This document shows, piece by piece, positions 46,945-56,737 of a stretch of 64,000 nucleotides of DNA. Within the stretch, counting starts at the first letter, position 1; every line of letters starts with the position of its first letter. The position numbers were made by a program, and so were the translations under genes. This DNA comes from Pseudomonas cerasi (GTDB lineage Bacteria > Pseudomonadota > Gammaproteobacteria > Pseudomonadales > Pseudomonadaceae): assembly GCF_900074915.1 (NCBI RefSeq), contig NZ_LT222319.1:62001-126000 (forward strand). The letters are read 5' to 3'. The notes below the pieces were generated by a model. That model was not told the origin of the DNA and made no database searches. It saw only the letters and a program-made list of their open reading frames with translations.

Positions 46945-48864
46945 CTAGTTGAACGCGGGCGCGTGCGTCCAGTCAATCGACTGTGCCGCCATGGGCCGGG
47001 CAAACCAGTAGCCCTGGCCCAACTCGCAACCGTTGCTTAACAGGAATGAAGCCTGACTGGCGTGTTCGATCCCCTCCGCCAGTACACGCATGCCCAGGCT
47101 CGAAGCCAGCGCGATGACCGTCCGTACAATCGCGATGTCATCCACGTCGCCCGGCAGCCCGGCCACGAAACCCTGGTCGATCTTGAGCTTCTGCACCGGC
47201 ATGCTCTTGAGCCGCAGCAGCGATGAGTAGCCTGTGCCGAAGTCATCGATGGCCAGACTCAGGCCCAGTTCACGCAGGCGATGCAATTGCTTGATGGCCT
47301 GTTCAGGGTCCTCCATGACGGCACTTTCAGTGACTTCCAGCTCAAGAAATGCCGGATCGAGGCCGGTCTCGTTCAAGACCTCAGCCACTCGCCGATCGAC
47401 ATCACCACGACTGAACAGGCGGCTGGACACGTTGACCGCGACGGACGCAATCGAGACGCCTTCTGCCAGCCATGCCTGCATTTGCCGACAGGCAGTGTTC
47501 AATACCCAGGCATCGATATCGGCGATGAGCCCGTTCTGTTCGGCGATAGGGATGAAATCGCCGGGCGAAACCATGCCACGAGTCGGGTGCTGCCAGCGCA
47601 CCAGCGCTTCGACCGCGCAAATACGTCCGGTTACCAGGTCGTAAACCGGTTGGTAGAACACCCGCAATTGGTCCTGCTCGATGGCCTGGCGCAGCTCGCT
47701 GGCCAGTTGCACCCGCTGCTGGGCGTGGGCGGTCAGCTCTTCGGTGTACAGCGCAAACCCTTCGCGGCCATCGGTCTTGGCCTTGAACAGCGCCGAGTCG
47801 GCATTGCGCAACAATTGCTCGGCCGTCAGCGCGTCACCGGGAAACAGGCTGATACCGATACTGGCCGTGACGAACAACTGATGCCCGCCAATCGGGTACG
47901 GCGCTTTGAAGGCATTGATCACCTGCTGCGCGAGCGCTGCGGCATGCAACATGTGCGTACAGTTTTTGACCAGCAGCGCGAATTCGTCACCGCCCAGCCG
48001 CGAGACCGTCATACCGCTGTCGGCCAGCGCATTGAGACGTTCGGCTGCCGCCTTGAGCACTTCGTCGCCGATGTTATGGCCAAGGCTGTCGTTGATGTTT
48101 CTGAAGTTGTCCAGGTCGACCACCAGCAGCGCACAGCCGCGCTTGCTGGAGCGCGCCGAGGTCAGCGCCTGGCTGATACGGTCGGTCAGCAGCAGACGAT
48201 TAGGCAACTCGGTCAGCGCATCGTAATGGGCCAGTTGCGCCAGCTCCTGCTCGGAGCGCTTGATGGCGGTAATATCGGAAAACACCGCCACAAAATGCCT
48301 GGCCTGCCCGTCTTCACCCTTGATGCAGCGGATGGTTTGCCATTGCGGATAGATCTCGCCGCTTTTGCGCCGGTTCCAGATCTCTCCGCTCCACTGCCCG
48401 GCACTCTGCAGTGAGTGATACATCTGCCGATAAAACTCGGGGCCATGACGACCGGACTTGAACTTGCTGGGGTTGAAACCCAGCACCTCGTCGGCCTGAT
48501 AGCCAGTGATGTCCACAAACGCACGATTTACATGGACAATACGCCCTTCGGCATCACTGACCAGCACGCCCTCACGCGTACTGTCGAACACTACCGCCGC
48601 CAGCAGCAGCCGGTCATAGTCCTGTTGTTGGCGCTCGAACAGCGCTTCGCCGCCGACGATGGCCTTCAATTTGTCACGTGCAATGAAGATCATCACGGTG
48701 CTGAGCAACGCCCAGCCGTAACCGATCATCTGTTGTCCGACGGACAGTCGAGCCGGATCCTTGACGAAAAAAGACAGCAGGGCGCTGCCTGTCGCGAACC
48801 ACAGAATCGACAGCAGCCCATACAGAACGGCGGTTCGCAGCGCGTTACGGGAATAATCGGACAT
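46945..48864 (-). CDS. Membrane PAS-GGDEF-EAL cyclic-di-GMP protein
   Basis: 639 residues: two N-terminal membrane helices (about 10-32 and 45-62), a PAS domain with PAC (about 85-210; EGRIVHVNRAFVDITGYQADEVLG), a GGDEF domain (SRLGGDEFALL intact, no RxxD site at the usual spacing) and an EAL domain with EALVRW, DDFGTGYSS, LKIDQGF, AEGIEH and GQGYWFARP. It is likely a phosphodiesterase. Position between oscA and desA equals P. aeruginosa PA0285 (PipA) as I recall. It is divergent from desA, with 153 nt between starts. Confidence 0.9.
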   Translation of the reverse strand: MSDYSRNALRTAVLYGLLSILWFATGSALLSFFVKDPARLSVGQQMIGYGWALLSTVMIFIARDKLKAIVGGEALFERQQQDYDRLLLAAVVFDSTREGVLVSDAEGRIVHVNRAFVDITGYQADEVLGFNPSKFKSGRHGPEFYRQMYHSLQSAGQWSGEIWNRRKSGEIYPQWQTIRCIKGEDGQARHFVAVFSDITAIKRSEQELAQLAHYDALTELPNRLLLTDRISQALTSARSSKRGCALLVVDLDNFRNINDSLGHNIGDEVLKAAAERLNALADSGMTVSRLGGDEFALLVKNCTHMLHAAALAQQVINAFKAPYPIGGHQLFVTASIGISLFPGDALTAEQLLRNADSALFKAKTDGREGFALYTEELTAHAQQRVQLASELRQAIEQDQLRVFYQPVYDLVTGRICAVEALVRWQHPTRGMVSPGDFIPIAEQNGLIADIDAWVLNTACRQMQAWLAEGVSIASVAVNVSSRLFSRGDVDRRVAEVLNETGLDPAFLELEVTESAVMEDPEQAIKQLHRLRELGLSLAIDDFGTGYSSLLRLKSMPVQKLKIDQGFVAGLPGDVDDIAIVRTVIALASSLGMRVLAEGIEHASQASFLLSNGCELGQGYWFARPMAAQSIDWTHAPAFN

Positions 48865-49017
48865 AAAAAACCGAGCCTTACGAAAGGTCTGGATTATAAA
48901 GCAAGAAACATCCTGCGACGCTTATCTGCAAGGGTGACTGGTTTTCTGAGCCATGTCAGTGATAATGCCGTTGCGACTTTTTTCTTCACAGGTATTTCTA
49001 CGAGGGCCAAACAGCCT

Positions 49018-50202
49018 ATGTGGTACAACGGTTTGCTCGACCTTTCCGTCTGGCAGTTAATAGCGGTCACGCTGGTCATGACCCATATAACGATCATTGG
49101 CGTTACGGTCTATCTGCACCGCTATTCAGCCCACCGCTCCCTGGAGCTCAATGCGGGTCTGAAACACTTCTTCCGCTTCTGGCTGTGGCTGACCACTGCC
49201 CAGAACACCCGCGAGTGGACAGCCATCCACCGCAAACACCACGCAAAATGCGAAACCGTCGACGACCCGCACAGCCCGGTCGTCAAGGGTCTGTCTACGG
49301 TACTGCGCAAGGGCGCAGAGCTGTACCGCGAGGAAGCGCAGAACCAGGACACCCTGCGGATCTACGGCAAGAACTGCCCGGAAGACTGGATCGAGCGCAA
49401 TCTGTACTCGCGCTACAAGCTGCTGGGCATCGCTTTGATGGCGGTCATCGACGTGGCGCTGTTCGGCGCGCTCGGTATCACGGTCTGGGCCGTGCAGATG
49501 ATGTGGATTCCCTTCTGGGCTGCCGGTGTGGTCAACGGGCTGGGTCATGCGGTCGGCTATCGCAACTTCGAGTGCCGCGATGCAGCCACCAATCTGGTGC
49601 CGTGGGGCATCGTGATCGGCGGCGAAGAACTGCACAACAATCACCACACCTACCCCAACTCGGCCAAGCTGTCGGTCAAGCCCTGGGAGTTCGACATGGG
49701 CTGGGCATGGATCAAAGTGTTCAGCTTCCTGGGTCTGGCCAAGGTCCAGCGGGTCGCGCCTATCGCCCATCGGGTCGAAGGCAAGGGCCATATGGACATG
49801 GACACCGCGATGGCGATCCTCAACAACCGTTTCCAGATCATGGCGCAGTACCGCAAGCTGGTCATCGCGCCGCTGGTTACTCAGGAACTCGGCAAGGCCG
49901 ACGAGTCGGTGCGTCATCAGTTCCGTCGTGCCAAACGCCTGCTGTCGCGTGAGACCAGCCTGCTCGATGACAGGCATCACCTGCGCATCCAGACCATGCT
50001 GGAACACAGCCATGCGCTGAAAGTGATCTATGAAAAACGCCTCGCGTTGCAACAGATCTGGGTCAAGACCAGCAGCAACGGTCACGACATGCTGTCGGCC
50101 ATGAAAGAGTGGATTCACGAGGCCGAAGCCAGCGGTATTCAGTCCCTGCGCGAGTTCGCCGACCAGCTGAAAACCTACTCGCTACGCCCCGCACACGCCT
50201 GA
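49018..50202 (+). CDS. desA: Acyl-lipid delta-9 fatty acid desaturase (DesA-like)
   Basis: 394 residues with the three histidine boxes of membrane di-iron desaturases: HRYSAHR, HRKHH and HNNHH. There are about four membrane helices and a long helical, basic C-terminal extension (about residues 270-394) seen in Pseudomonas DesA. It introduces a cis double bond into phospholipid-bound saturated acyl chains, using oxygen, and so adjusts membrane fluidity. The ATG at 49018 (MWYNGLLDLSVWQL) is the family start; the much longer upstream frame runs antisense through the neighbouring gene. A GC-rich hairpin follows the stop codon. Confidence 0.93.
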   Translation: MWYNGLLDLSVWQLIAVTLVMTHITIIGVTVYLHRYSAHRSLELNAGLKHFFRFWLWLTTAQNTREWTAIHRKHHAKCETVDDPHSPVVKGLSTVLRKGAELYREEAQNQDTLRIYGKNCPEDWIERNLYSRYKLLGIALMAVIDVALFGALGITVWAVQMMWIPFWAAGVVNGLGHAVGYRNFECRDAATNLVPWGIVIGGEELHNNHHTYPNSAKLSVKPWEFDMGWAWIKVFSFLGLAKVQRVAPIAHRVEGKGHMDMDTAMAILNNRFQIMAQYRKLVIAPLVTQELGKADESVRHQFRRAKRLLSRETSLLDDRHHLRIQTMLEHSHALKVIYEKRLALQQIWVKTSSNGHDMLSAMKEWIHEAEASGIQSLREFADQLKTYSLRPAHA

Positions 50203-50211
50203 ACCGTTGAT

Positions 50212-50236
50212 CGGCGCGCCATCCCCTGGCGCGCCG
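50212..50236 (+). terminator. GC-rich hairpin after desA
   Basis: A perfect 9-bp stem, CGGCGCGCC/GGCGCGCCG, with a 7-nt loop starts 10 nt after the desA stop codon. It has no T tract; it probably marks the 3' end of the desA message. Confidence 0.55.
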
Positions 50237-50322
50237 GTCCCGGAACTTATCCCCTCCCCATCTATCTCATCAACTTTCCCGCCAATCGGGATAGGGCGCC
50301 TTACTGGCCGTAAACGTTTGAG

Positions 50323-51330
50323 ATGGTTCTTATGGAAAAGCAGCCTTTCACTTCCCTACCCGGCTCACCGATCACTGATATGCCCGCAGCCGCAGAAACC
50401 CTGTTAGCCCTGATGCACGCTCAGGCAGAAGTCGCACGTCTGAGCGAGCGCGAACAATTGTTCAGCTCGTTGCTGGTGAGCGTGAACGCTGTTTTGTGGG
50501 CGTTCGACTGGGAAACCCAGCACATGATCTATGTCAGCCCGGCCTACGAGCGCATCTTCGGTCGTTCGGCGGGCCTGCTGCTGGCTGACTACAGTGAGTG
50601 GCGCGACAGCATCTACCCCGATGACCTGAACTACGCCGAGCGCAGCCTGAACGAGGTCATCGAGAAAGGCTCGATCGAGGACCGCGAGTACCGGATCATT
50701 CGTGCGGATGGCGAAGTACGCTGGCTCAGCGATAAATGCTTCGTCAGTCATCGCGCCGACGCCAGCCAGCGTCTGATCGTGGTGGGCATCGCCGAAGACA
50801 TCACCGAGAAGAAGCACCTCGAGGATGAGCTGCAACGCCTGGCGACCACCGATGTGCTGACCCAGAGCAGCAACCGCCGGCACTTTTTCGAATGCGCCCA
50901 GCGCGAGTTCGAACTGGCTCGCCTCAACGGTACGCCGCTGGCGTTTTTGCTGCTGGACATCGATGACTTCAAGCTGGTGAACGACACCTACGGCCATCAG
51001 GAAGGCGATACCGTGCTGCAACGCATCGCCGAAAGCGGTCGTTCGGCATTGAGGCGTGGTGACCTGTTCGGGCGTATCGGTGGTGAAGAGTTCGCCGCAG
51101 TATTCCCCGGCTGCGCGCCGGACATGGCCATGCAGATCGCCGAGCGCCTGCAACGCGAGATCCAGCGTCAGAATTTCCAGTCCGGCGGCACCACCTTCAG
51201 TATCACCGCCAGCCAGGGCCTGACTAACCTGGGCGCGGACGACCCAAGCCTCGAAACCCTCTACGGCCGCGCCGACGCCGCGATGTATCAGGCCAAGCGC
51301 CAAGGCAAGAACCAGATCGTACTGGTCTGA
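50323..51330 (+). CDS. PAS-GGDEF diguanylate cyclase
   Basis: 335 residues: a PAS/PAC module (about 45-165; VLWAFDWETQHMIYVSPAYERIFG) and a C-terminal GGDEF domain with RIGGEEF. An RRGD sequence sits exactly five residues before GGEEF, giving an RxxD inhibitory site, so the enzyme should make cyclic di-GMP with product inhibition. No membrane helix. An alternative ATG three codons in (50332, MEKQPF) is equally plausible. Homologous position to P. aeruginosa PA0290 as I recall. A REP cluster follows. Confidence 0.9.
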   Translation: MVLMEKQPFTSLPGSPITDMPAAAETLLALMHAQAEVARLSEREQLFSSLLVSVNAVLWAFDWETQHMIYVSPAYERIFGRSAGLLLADYSEWRDSIYPDDLNYAERSLNEVIEKGSIEDREYRIIRADGEVRWLSDKCFVSHRADASQRLIVVGIAEDITEKKHLEDELQRLATTDVLTQSSNRRHFFECAQREFELARLNGTPLAFLLLDIDDFKLVNDTYGHQEGDTVLQRIAESGRSALRRGDLFGRIGGEEFAAVFPGCAPDMAMQIAERLQREIQRQNFQSGGTTFSITASQGLTNLGADDPSLETLYGRADAAMYQAKRQGKNQIVLV

Positions 51331-51359
51331 AATGCCTTCTCGAATGTAGAAAGCACGAC

Positions 51360-51838
51360 TGTCCCCTTCGCGAGCAAGGCGGATCGCCGCCCCGGTCGCT
51401 CCCACGGAAGCACGAGGTATCTTGTGGGAGCGAGCTTGCTCGCGAAGACGGTCTGCCTGATCAGCAAATCTTCGGTGGTTGTACCGGCCCCTTCGCGAGC
51501 AAGTGCGCACACAGCATCAAGCCCTGTGGGAGTCTGCGGTGCCCTGTAGGAGCGGACTTGTCCGCGAAGAGGGCGGTACATTCACTGCATTGGCTGCGTT
51601 TGGAATATAGCCTTCGCGAACAAGCTCGCTCCTACAGGAGTACGCGGTACCTTGTGGGAGCGAGCTTGCTCGCGAAGAGTCGGGTGCAGTCGATGGCTTT
51701 TCTGCGTCAGGAATACCGCCTTCGCGAACAAGTTCGCTCCTACGGGAGTACGCGGTATCTTGTGGGAGCGCGCACGGCATGACGCCCTGAGGGAGCGGCT
51801 GGGCGGCGATTCGCCTTGCTCGCGAAGGCGTCGGTCGG
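51360..51838. repeat. Cluster of Pseudomonas REP elements
   Basis: At least six copies of the TGTGGGAGCGAGCTTGCTCG family occur in both orientations: near 51370-51410, 51423-51450, 51545-51572, 51612-51642, 51652-51680, 51717-51746 and a degenerate pair near 51755-51830. They alternate as head-to-head pairs separated by 60-70 nt. They fill the gap between the convergent cyclase and HDOD genes. No other feature is seen in it. Confidence 0.85.
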
Positions 51839-51841
51839 GTT

Positions 51842-53224
51842 TTACTTCTCGGGCGAACTCTGAACAGCGGCTGCCGGATCCTCGATTGCAGCAGGCTCTT
51901 CAGCAGGTGCCTCAGGTGCCACGTCGAGCAACCCATCTTCGACCGCCTCGGCAGCCACCTCAGTTTCGGTCGTCAGCGGCCTCAGCAAACTCGGATCCGT
52001 CACCCCCGTCAGCTTCTTGCGCAGGCGCTGCAAGTCACCGACGCTGAGCTTCAACAGTTTGGCCGACTTGGTCTTGATCAGCGTGGTGACACTTTCTTCC
52101 TCGCCCAGGCGCGCCATCTGCCCCGCCAGGTTCATTGCCAGCACTTCGCGCGTGTAGATGCCGGTGTTGTACTGATACACCGCAGCGATCAGCTCACGCA
52201 GTTCCAGCGGCAAACGCCAGCGCGTGCGCAGAGCAGAACCGAAGGCCGCGGAGTACTGCTCCAGAGACTGCCCGATCACCTGCTCATCCAGTTGGCCGCC
52301 AGCCAGCAGCCACTCCTGCAGGCAACCCAATACCGCCAGGTCACCCAGCGACTGCAACAGCCCGGCGCTGAAGCAGCGCTCCGCATCCAGCTCCAGCATG
52401 CCGCCCAGAATGCGTGCGTAATCTGCCGTGCGCTGCGAAAGAGTCCAAAGCTCATGGGCCTTGGCCAGCAACGCATCATTGGTCAGCACCGCCATACGCT
52501 TTTTGGCCAGGCCTGACGCGATATTGGCACCCTGCACCGGCCCGAGAATGGCCAGCGCCCCGCCCATGGTCTGGATCGGCTTGCCCAGATGCTGCGCCGC
52601 CGTATTGGCAGCTGCGATCAGTACTGCCGTGATGTGCGGATCGTTGCGCAGCTCCTGCTCCAGCAAGGCGGCGTCGATGCCGCTGGCGGTCTGGCTGAGC
52701 GTCACCGCCGTGGCGACATCGACGAACAGCGGCGCGCCATCGGCTATATCACGGCGTTTGTCGAGAAACTTGGTCAGGGTCAGGCCCGGCGTCAGCGCGG
52801 GCACCGCACCCGCAGCCGGGGCGCTGCGTTCCAGCAACAGGCCTTCAAGACGCTGGCGCAGCCCTTCGGTGTTCAGTGGTTTGGTCAGGTAGGCAGTCGG
52901 CGCCAGCGGCACGACCTCACGCACGCTGGCGCTGTCATTGCGATTGCTGATCAGAATGAACGGGATGGCGGGCTGACGACGCAGATTGCGCACGCCCCGC
53001 AGTAGGCTCAGGCCATCGATGCCCGGCAGCTCGCGGGCGGCGATGATCAGGTCCGGCAGGTGTTTTTTCATCCACTCGACGGCCTGTTTGCCATCGGTGC
53101 ACATCTCCAGCTCGATATCCGCACGCACGTCCAACACCAGGTCGCTAAGCGTCTCGCGAACCCATGGATCAGACTCGGCTATCAGTACGCGAGGAACGGC
53201 GGGCAAAACTACAGCGGTCATCAT
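51842..53224 (-). CDS. Receiver-like/HDOD domain protein
   Basis: 460 residues. Residues 10-130 fold like a response-regulator receiver, but the phosphoacceptor position is Ala (IIAARELPGIDG) and the N-terminal acidic pair is reduced to ESD, so it should not be phosphorylated. Residues about 150-350 resemble an HDOD domain, found in signalling proteins without known catalysis. The C-terminus is a Glu/Ala/Pro-rich tail. It lies downstream of gabT as in P. aeruginosa (PA0267, as I recall). Function unknown; a protein-protein signalling role is inferred. Confidence 0.8.
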   Translation of the reverse strand: MMTAVVLPAVPRVLIAESDPWVRETLSDLVLDVRADIELEMCTDGKQAVEWMKKHLPDLIIAARELPGIDGLSLLRGVRNLRRQPAIPFILISNRNDSASVREVVPLAPTAYLTKPLNTEGLRQRLEGLLLERSAPAAGAVPALTPGLTLTKFLDKRRDIADGAPLFVDVATAVTLSQTASGIDAALLEQELRNDPHITAVLIAAANTAAQHLGKPIQTMGGALAILGPVQGANIASGLAKKRMAVLTNDALLAKAHELWTLSQRTADYARILGGMLELDAERCFSAGLLQSLGDLAVLGCLQEWLLAGGQLDEQVIGQSLEQYSAAFGSALRTRWRLPLELRELIAAVYQYNTGIYTREVLAMNLAGQMARLGEEESVTTLIKTKSAKLLKLSVGDLQRLRKKLTGVTDPSLLRPLTTETEVAAEAVEDGLLDVAPEAPAEEPAAIEDPAAAVQSSPEK

Positions 53225-53307
53225 GACTCTCCGATGTCAATGCGATCACCTTAGCCAATGCAAACGTCCGGATATACCCAAAACAGCGAAATACCCTGCT
53301 CAAACGC

Positions 53308-53330
53308 AAAAAAAACCCGTCGAAACGGGC
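53308..53330 (-). terminator. Intrinsic terminator of gabDT
   Basis: On the minus strand a CCCGT-TTCG-ACGGG stem-loop (UUCG tetraloop) is followed by eight T residues. It lies 51 nt after the gabT stop codon. The plus strand also shows seven T residues, so it may be bidirectional. Confidence 0.92.
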
Positions 53331-53380
53331 TTTTTTTGTCTGTTTGGTCATAAATTAATCAATTCATGACTTCACACTTT

Positions 53381-54661
53381 TTACGCGATTTCAGCAAAGC
53401 ATTCGTCGAGAATGGCCAAGCCGCGGTTCAGCAATTCGTCTTCGGCAGTCAACGGCACCAGCACGCGCAATACGTTGCCGTAAGTACCGCAGGACAGCAG
53501 AATCAGACCCTTGTCACGCGCCTTGGCAACCACCTGAGCCACAGCAGCGGCGTTAGGCTTGTGCGAATCGCCGTCTTCGAACAGCTCGACAGCGATCATC
53601 GCACCCAGCGCACGCACTTCACCGATAACCGGGTACTTGGCCTGCATCGCCTTGAGCGAGGTCACCAACTGCTCGCCAACCGCCTTGCAGCGCTCCAGCA
53701 GGTGCTCTTCTTCGAAGATGTCCAGCACCGCCAGTGCCGCAGCACAGGCCACCGGGCTACCGGCATAGGTGCCGCCCAGACCGCCGGGTGCGATGGCGTC
53801 CATGTATTCAGCCTTGCCGCATACGCCCGCCAGCGGGAAGCCGCCTGCGATGGACTTGGCGAAAGTAGTCAGGTCAGCCGCAACGCCCATCTGCTCCATC
53901 GCGAAGAACGTGCCGGTACGACCCGCGCCGGTCTGCACTTCGTCAGCGATCAGCAGAATGCCGTGCTTGTCGCACAGCTCGCGCAGACGCAGCATGAAGG
54001 CCTTCGGCGCCACGTAGAAACCACCTTCGCCCTGAACCGGCTCAATGATGATTGCAGCGATGTCCTTGGGCTCGGCGTCGTTCTTGAAGATGCGCTCGAT
54101 GCTGGCGATGGAATCGTCAACGCTCACGCCATGCAGTTCGCACGGGTACAGCGCACGGAAGATACCGCCCGGCATCAGGCCCATGCCGGCCGAGTAAGGC
54201 ACGACTTTGCCGGTCAGGCCCAGGGTCATCATGGTGCGGCCGTGGTAAGCGCCGGTGAAGGCGATAACGCCCGCACGACCGGTCGCAGCACGGGCGATCT
54301 TCACGGCGTTTTCCACCGCTTCGGAACCGGTGGTCACCAGCAGGGTTTTCTTGTCGAAATCACCCGGCACTTTGGCGTTGATCTTCTCGCACAGCTCGAC
54401 ATAAGGCTCGTAGGCCAGCACCTGGAAGCAGGTATGGCTCAGCTTGGTCAGCTGTTCTTGCACGGCGGCGATGATCTTCGGGTGCAGGTGACCGGTGTTC
54501 AGAACGGCGATACCGCCCGCGAAGTCGATGAACTCACGACCTTCCACGTCGGTAACGGTCGCGTTCTTCGCCGAAGCAGCGAAGATCGGGTGGATCTGAC
54601 CAACGCCACGCGGGACGGCTGCATGGCGGCGTTGCATCAGGGATTCGTTAGTCTTGCTCAT
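53381..54661 (-). CDS. gabT: 4-aminobutyrate aminotransferase
   Basis: 426 residues, the same as E. coli GabT. It is a class III aminotransferase with the PLP lysine K269 in TTFAKSIAGG, and IIIEPVQGEGG and IADEVQTGAGRTG as cofactor-site motifs. It moves the amino group of GABA to 2-oxoglutarate, giving succinate semialdehyde, the substrate of GabD encoded just upstream. 179 nt separate it from gabD on the same strand. GABA is abundant in plant tissue, which fits a plant-associated host (inference). Confidence 0.96.
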   Translation of the reverse strand: MSKTNESLMQRRHAAVPRGVGQIHPIFAASAKNATVTDVEGREFIDFAGGIAVLNTGHLHPKIIAAVQEQLTKLSHTCFQVLAYEPYVELCEKINAKVPGDFDKKTLLVTTGSEAVENAVKIARAATGRAGVIAFTGAYHGRTMMTLGLTGKVVPYSAGMGLMPGGIFRALYPCELHGVSVDDSIASIERIFKNDAEPKDIAAIIIEPVQGEGGFYVAPKAFMLRLRELCDKHGILLIADEVQTGAGRTGTFFAMEQMGVAADLTTFAKSIAGGFPLAGVCGKAEYMDAIAPGGLGGTYAGSPVACAAALAVLDIFEEEHLLERCKAVGEQLVTSLKAMQAKYPVIGEVRALGAMIAVELFEDGDSHKPNAAAVAQVVAKARDKGLILLSCGTYGNVLRVLVPLTAEDELLNRGLAILDECFAEIA

Positions 54662-54840
54662 GTATTCCTCATTCGCCGCTCATCGGTCGGCGTGGGTCAA
54701 GGATCAAGCGGACCGGATCAACTGCAGCAGCATACGATGATCGACTGCTGCAGCCTTCAGGCCACCAGGAAACTGCGGTGCAACAAAAGCCGATGACACG
54801 TCGCTCTCGCGCGCCATCGGCTGCAATACCCGAGTGTCGG

Positions 54841-56283
54841 TCAGACCGACAGGCAGAGGTATTTGATTTCCAGATAATCTTCGATGCCGTACTTGGAGCC
54901 TTCACGGCCCAGGCCGGACGACTTGATACCGCCGAACGGCGCCAATTCGTTGGAGATCAGGCCGGTATTGATACCCACCATGCCATATTCCAGCGCCTCG
55001 GCAACACGGAACACGCGGCTCATGTTCTGCGCGTAGAAGTACGACGCCAGACCGAACTCGGTGTCATTGGCCATCGCGATCACTTCGGCCTCGTCCTTGA
55101 AGCGGAACAGCGGGGCCAGCGGACCAAAGGTTTCTTCCCGGGCCACGGCGGCATCTTTCGACACGTTGACCAGAATGGTCGGTTCGAAGAACGAGCCTTC
55201 CAGGCTGTTGCCACCGGTCAGCACGGTTGCGCCCTTGCTGACGGCGTCGGCGATGTGTTCCTTGACCTTGGCCACCGCCTTGTCGTCGATCAACGGGCCG
55301 GTGGTGACGCCTTCTTCCAGGCCGTTACCGATCTTCAGCTTGCCGACCGCCGCCTTGAGCTTCTCGGCGAATGCGTCATACACCGCGTCCTGCACGTAGA
55401 TGCGGTTGGCGCACACGCAGGTCTGGCCGTTGTTGCGGTACTTGGAGATCATCGCGCCTTCGACCGCCTTGTCGAGGTCGGCGTCGTCGAACACGATGAA
55501 AGGCGCGTTACCGCCCAGCTCCAGGGAAACCTTCTTGATGTCCTTGGCGCACTCGGCCATCAACTGGCGACCAATGTCGGTCGAGCCGGTGAAGGACAGT
55601 TTGCGCACGATCGGGTTGCCGGTCAGCTCGGCACCGATATCGCCTGCGCTGCCGGTCACCACGCTGAACACACCAGCCGGGATACCCGCACGCTCGGCCA
55701 GTTCAGCCAGGGCCAGTGCCGAGAACGGCGTTTGCGACGCAGGCTTGAGCACCATGGTGCAGCCCGCCGCCAGTGCCGGACCGGCCTTACGGGTGATCAT
55801 TGCCGCCGGGAAGTTCCACGGGGTGATCGCCGCCGTCACACCAATCGGCTGCTTGAGTACGATCAGGCGCTTGTCCGGCTGGTGACCAGGAATCACATCG
55901 CCATACACGCGCTTGGCCTCTTCGGCGAACCACTCGATGAACGACGCGGCGTAGGTAATCTCGCCCTTGGCTTCGGCCAGTGGCTTGCCCTGCTCCAGTG
56001 TCATCAGCAGACCCAGATCGTCCTGGTTCTCGATCATCAGCTCGAACCAGCGGCGCAGCTTATTGCCACGCTCCTTGGCGGTCAGCGCACGCCAGGCCGG
56101 AAGCGCCTTGTCAGCCGCCTCAATCGCCCGACGCGTCTCGGCTGCGCCCATTTTTGGCACAGTGCCGAGGATCTCGTTGTTGGCAGGGTTGTTGACCTTG
56201 ATCGACTGACCACCGTCCGCATCCAGCCACTGGCCGTTGATGTAGGCTTGCTGGCGGAACAGTGTGGAATCTTTGAGCTGCAT
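54841..56283 (-). CDS. gabD: Succinate-semialdehyde dehydrogenase (NADP+)
   Basis: 480 residues of the aldehyde dehydrogenase family. The catalytic Cys is in NNGQTCVCANR (near residue 286), the general-base Glu in SLELGGNAPF, and the cofactor-binding segment is SFTGSTDIGRQL. It oxidises succinate semialdehyde to succinate, completing the GABA shunt with GabT. The second Cys two residues after the catalytic one is typical of GabD and can form a redox-sensitive disulfide. It is the first gene of gabDT. Confidence 0.96.
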   Translation of the reverse strand: MQLKDSTLFRQQAYINGQWLDADGGQSIKVNNPANNEILGTVPKMGAAETRRAIEAADKALPAWRALTAKERGNKLRRWFELMIENQDDLGLLMTLEQGKPLAEAKGEITYAASFIEWFAEEAKRVYGDVIPGHQPDKRLIVLKQPIGVTAAITPWNFPAAMITRKAGPALAAGCTMVLKPASQTPFSALALAELAERAGIPAGVFSVVTGSAGDIGAELTGNPIVRKLSFTGSTDIGRQLMAECAKDIKKVSLELGGNAPFIVFDDADLDKAVEGAMISKYRNNGQTCVCANRIYVQDAVYDAFAEKLKAAVGKLKIGNGLEEGVTTGPLIDDKAVAKVKEHIADAVSKGATVLTGGNSLEGSFFEPTILVNVSKDAAVAREETFGPLAPLFRFKDEAEVIAMANDTEFGLASYFYAQNMSRVFRVAEALEYGMVGINTGLISNELAPFGGIKSSGLGREGSKYGIEDYLEIKYLCLSV

Positions 56284-56737
56284 GTCGGCCTCCTAAACAG
56301 CATCGCCCGAGAGGCGACGCGAACAATTGATATCGATGCACCCCATTTGGAAGCCATCGTCAGGAAAACATTCCATCGGGTTCCAGCGCTGCGCAACGCA
56401 TGAAGGCAGGAAGACCGAACAAGAGCGTTTGAAATCTCAAACGAATCCTAGGCATTGCAGGGGGAAAGGACAATAGCCCGTTCGAAAAAAAGAACGGGCG
56501 TACGGAGGTGGGTGGTTTTCTGATCAGCGCCGAACCTGACCGCAAGGCAGCCGCAGCGTGATCAGGCAGCGCATAAAAGCCGTGAGCGACCACGGAGCAA
56601 CCGGCGAAGGTCACGATCAACCTCAAAGCATTGCCGAACGACCCGATCATCGTCCTGGCCGGGCCGTGGCTGATCGAGTTCGACAGCGCCATGACCACCG
56701 CAGAGCCCGGCGCAGGTTTTAACCCACGCCTGTAGCG
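56284..56737. other. Gene-poor gap between gabD and the monooxygenase
   Basis: 454 nt without a convincing gene. It holds the gabD leader and an 8-bp hairpin GCCCGTTC-N8-GAACGGGC (56476-56499, loop of A residues). A short protein-like frame on the plus strand runs from about 56580 to the TAG at 56733-56735 (containing INLKALPNDPIIVLAGPW) and lacks a start codon. The last could be a gene relic but is too short to assign. Confidence 0.5.

Noticed and set aside
48415..49017. 201-codon upstream extension of desA
   Set aside because: It runs antisense through the PAS-GGDEF-EAL gene; the desaturase family starts at MWYNG (49018).
54778..56403. 541-codon plus-strand frame over gabD
   Set aside because: Antisense shadow of gabD.
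56360..56698. 112-codon minus-strand ORF between gabD and the monooxygenase
   Set aside because: Mixed composition, no ribosome-binding site and no family features.
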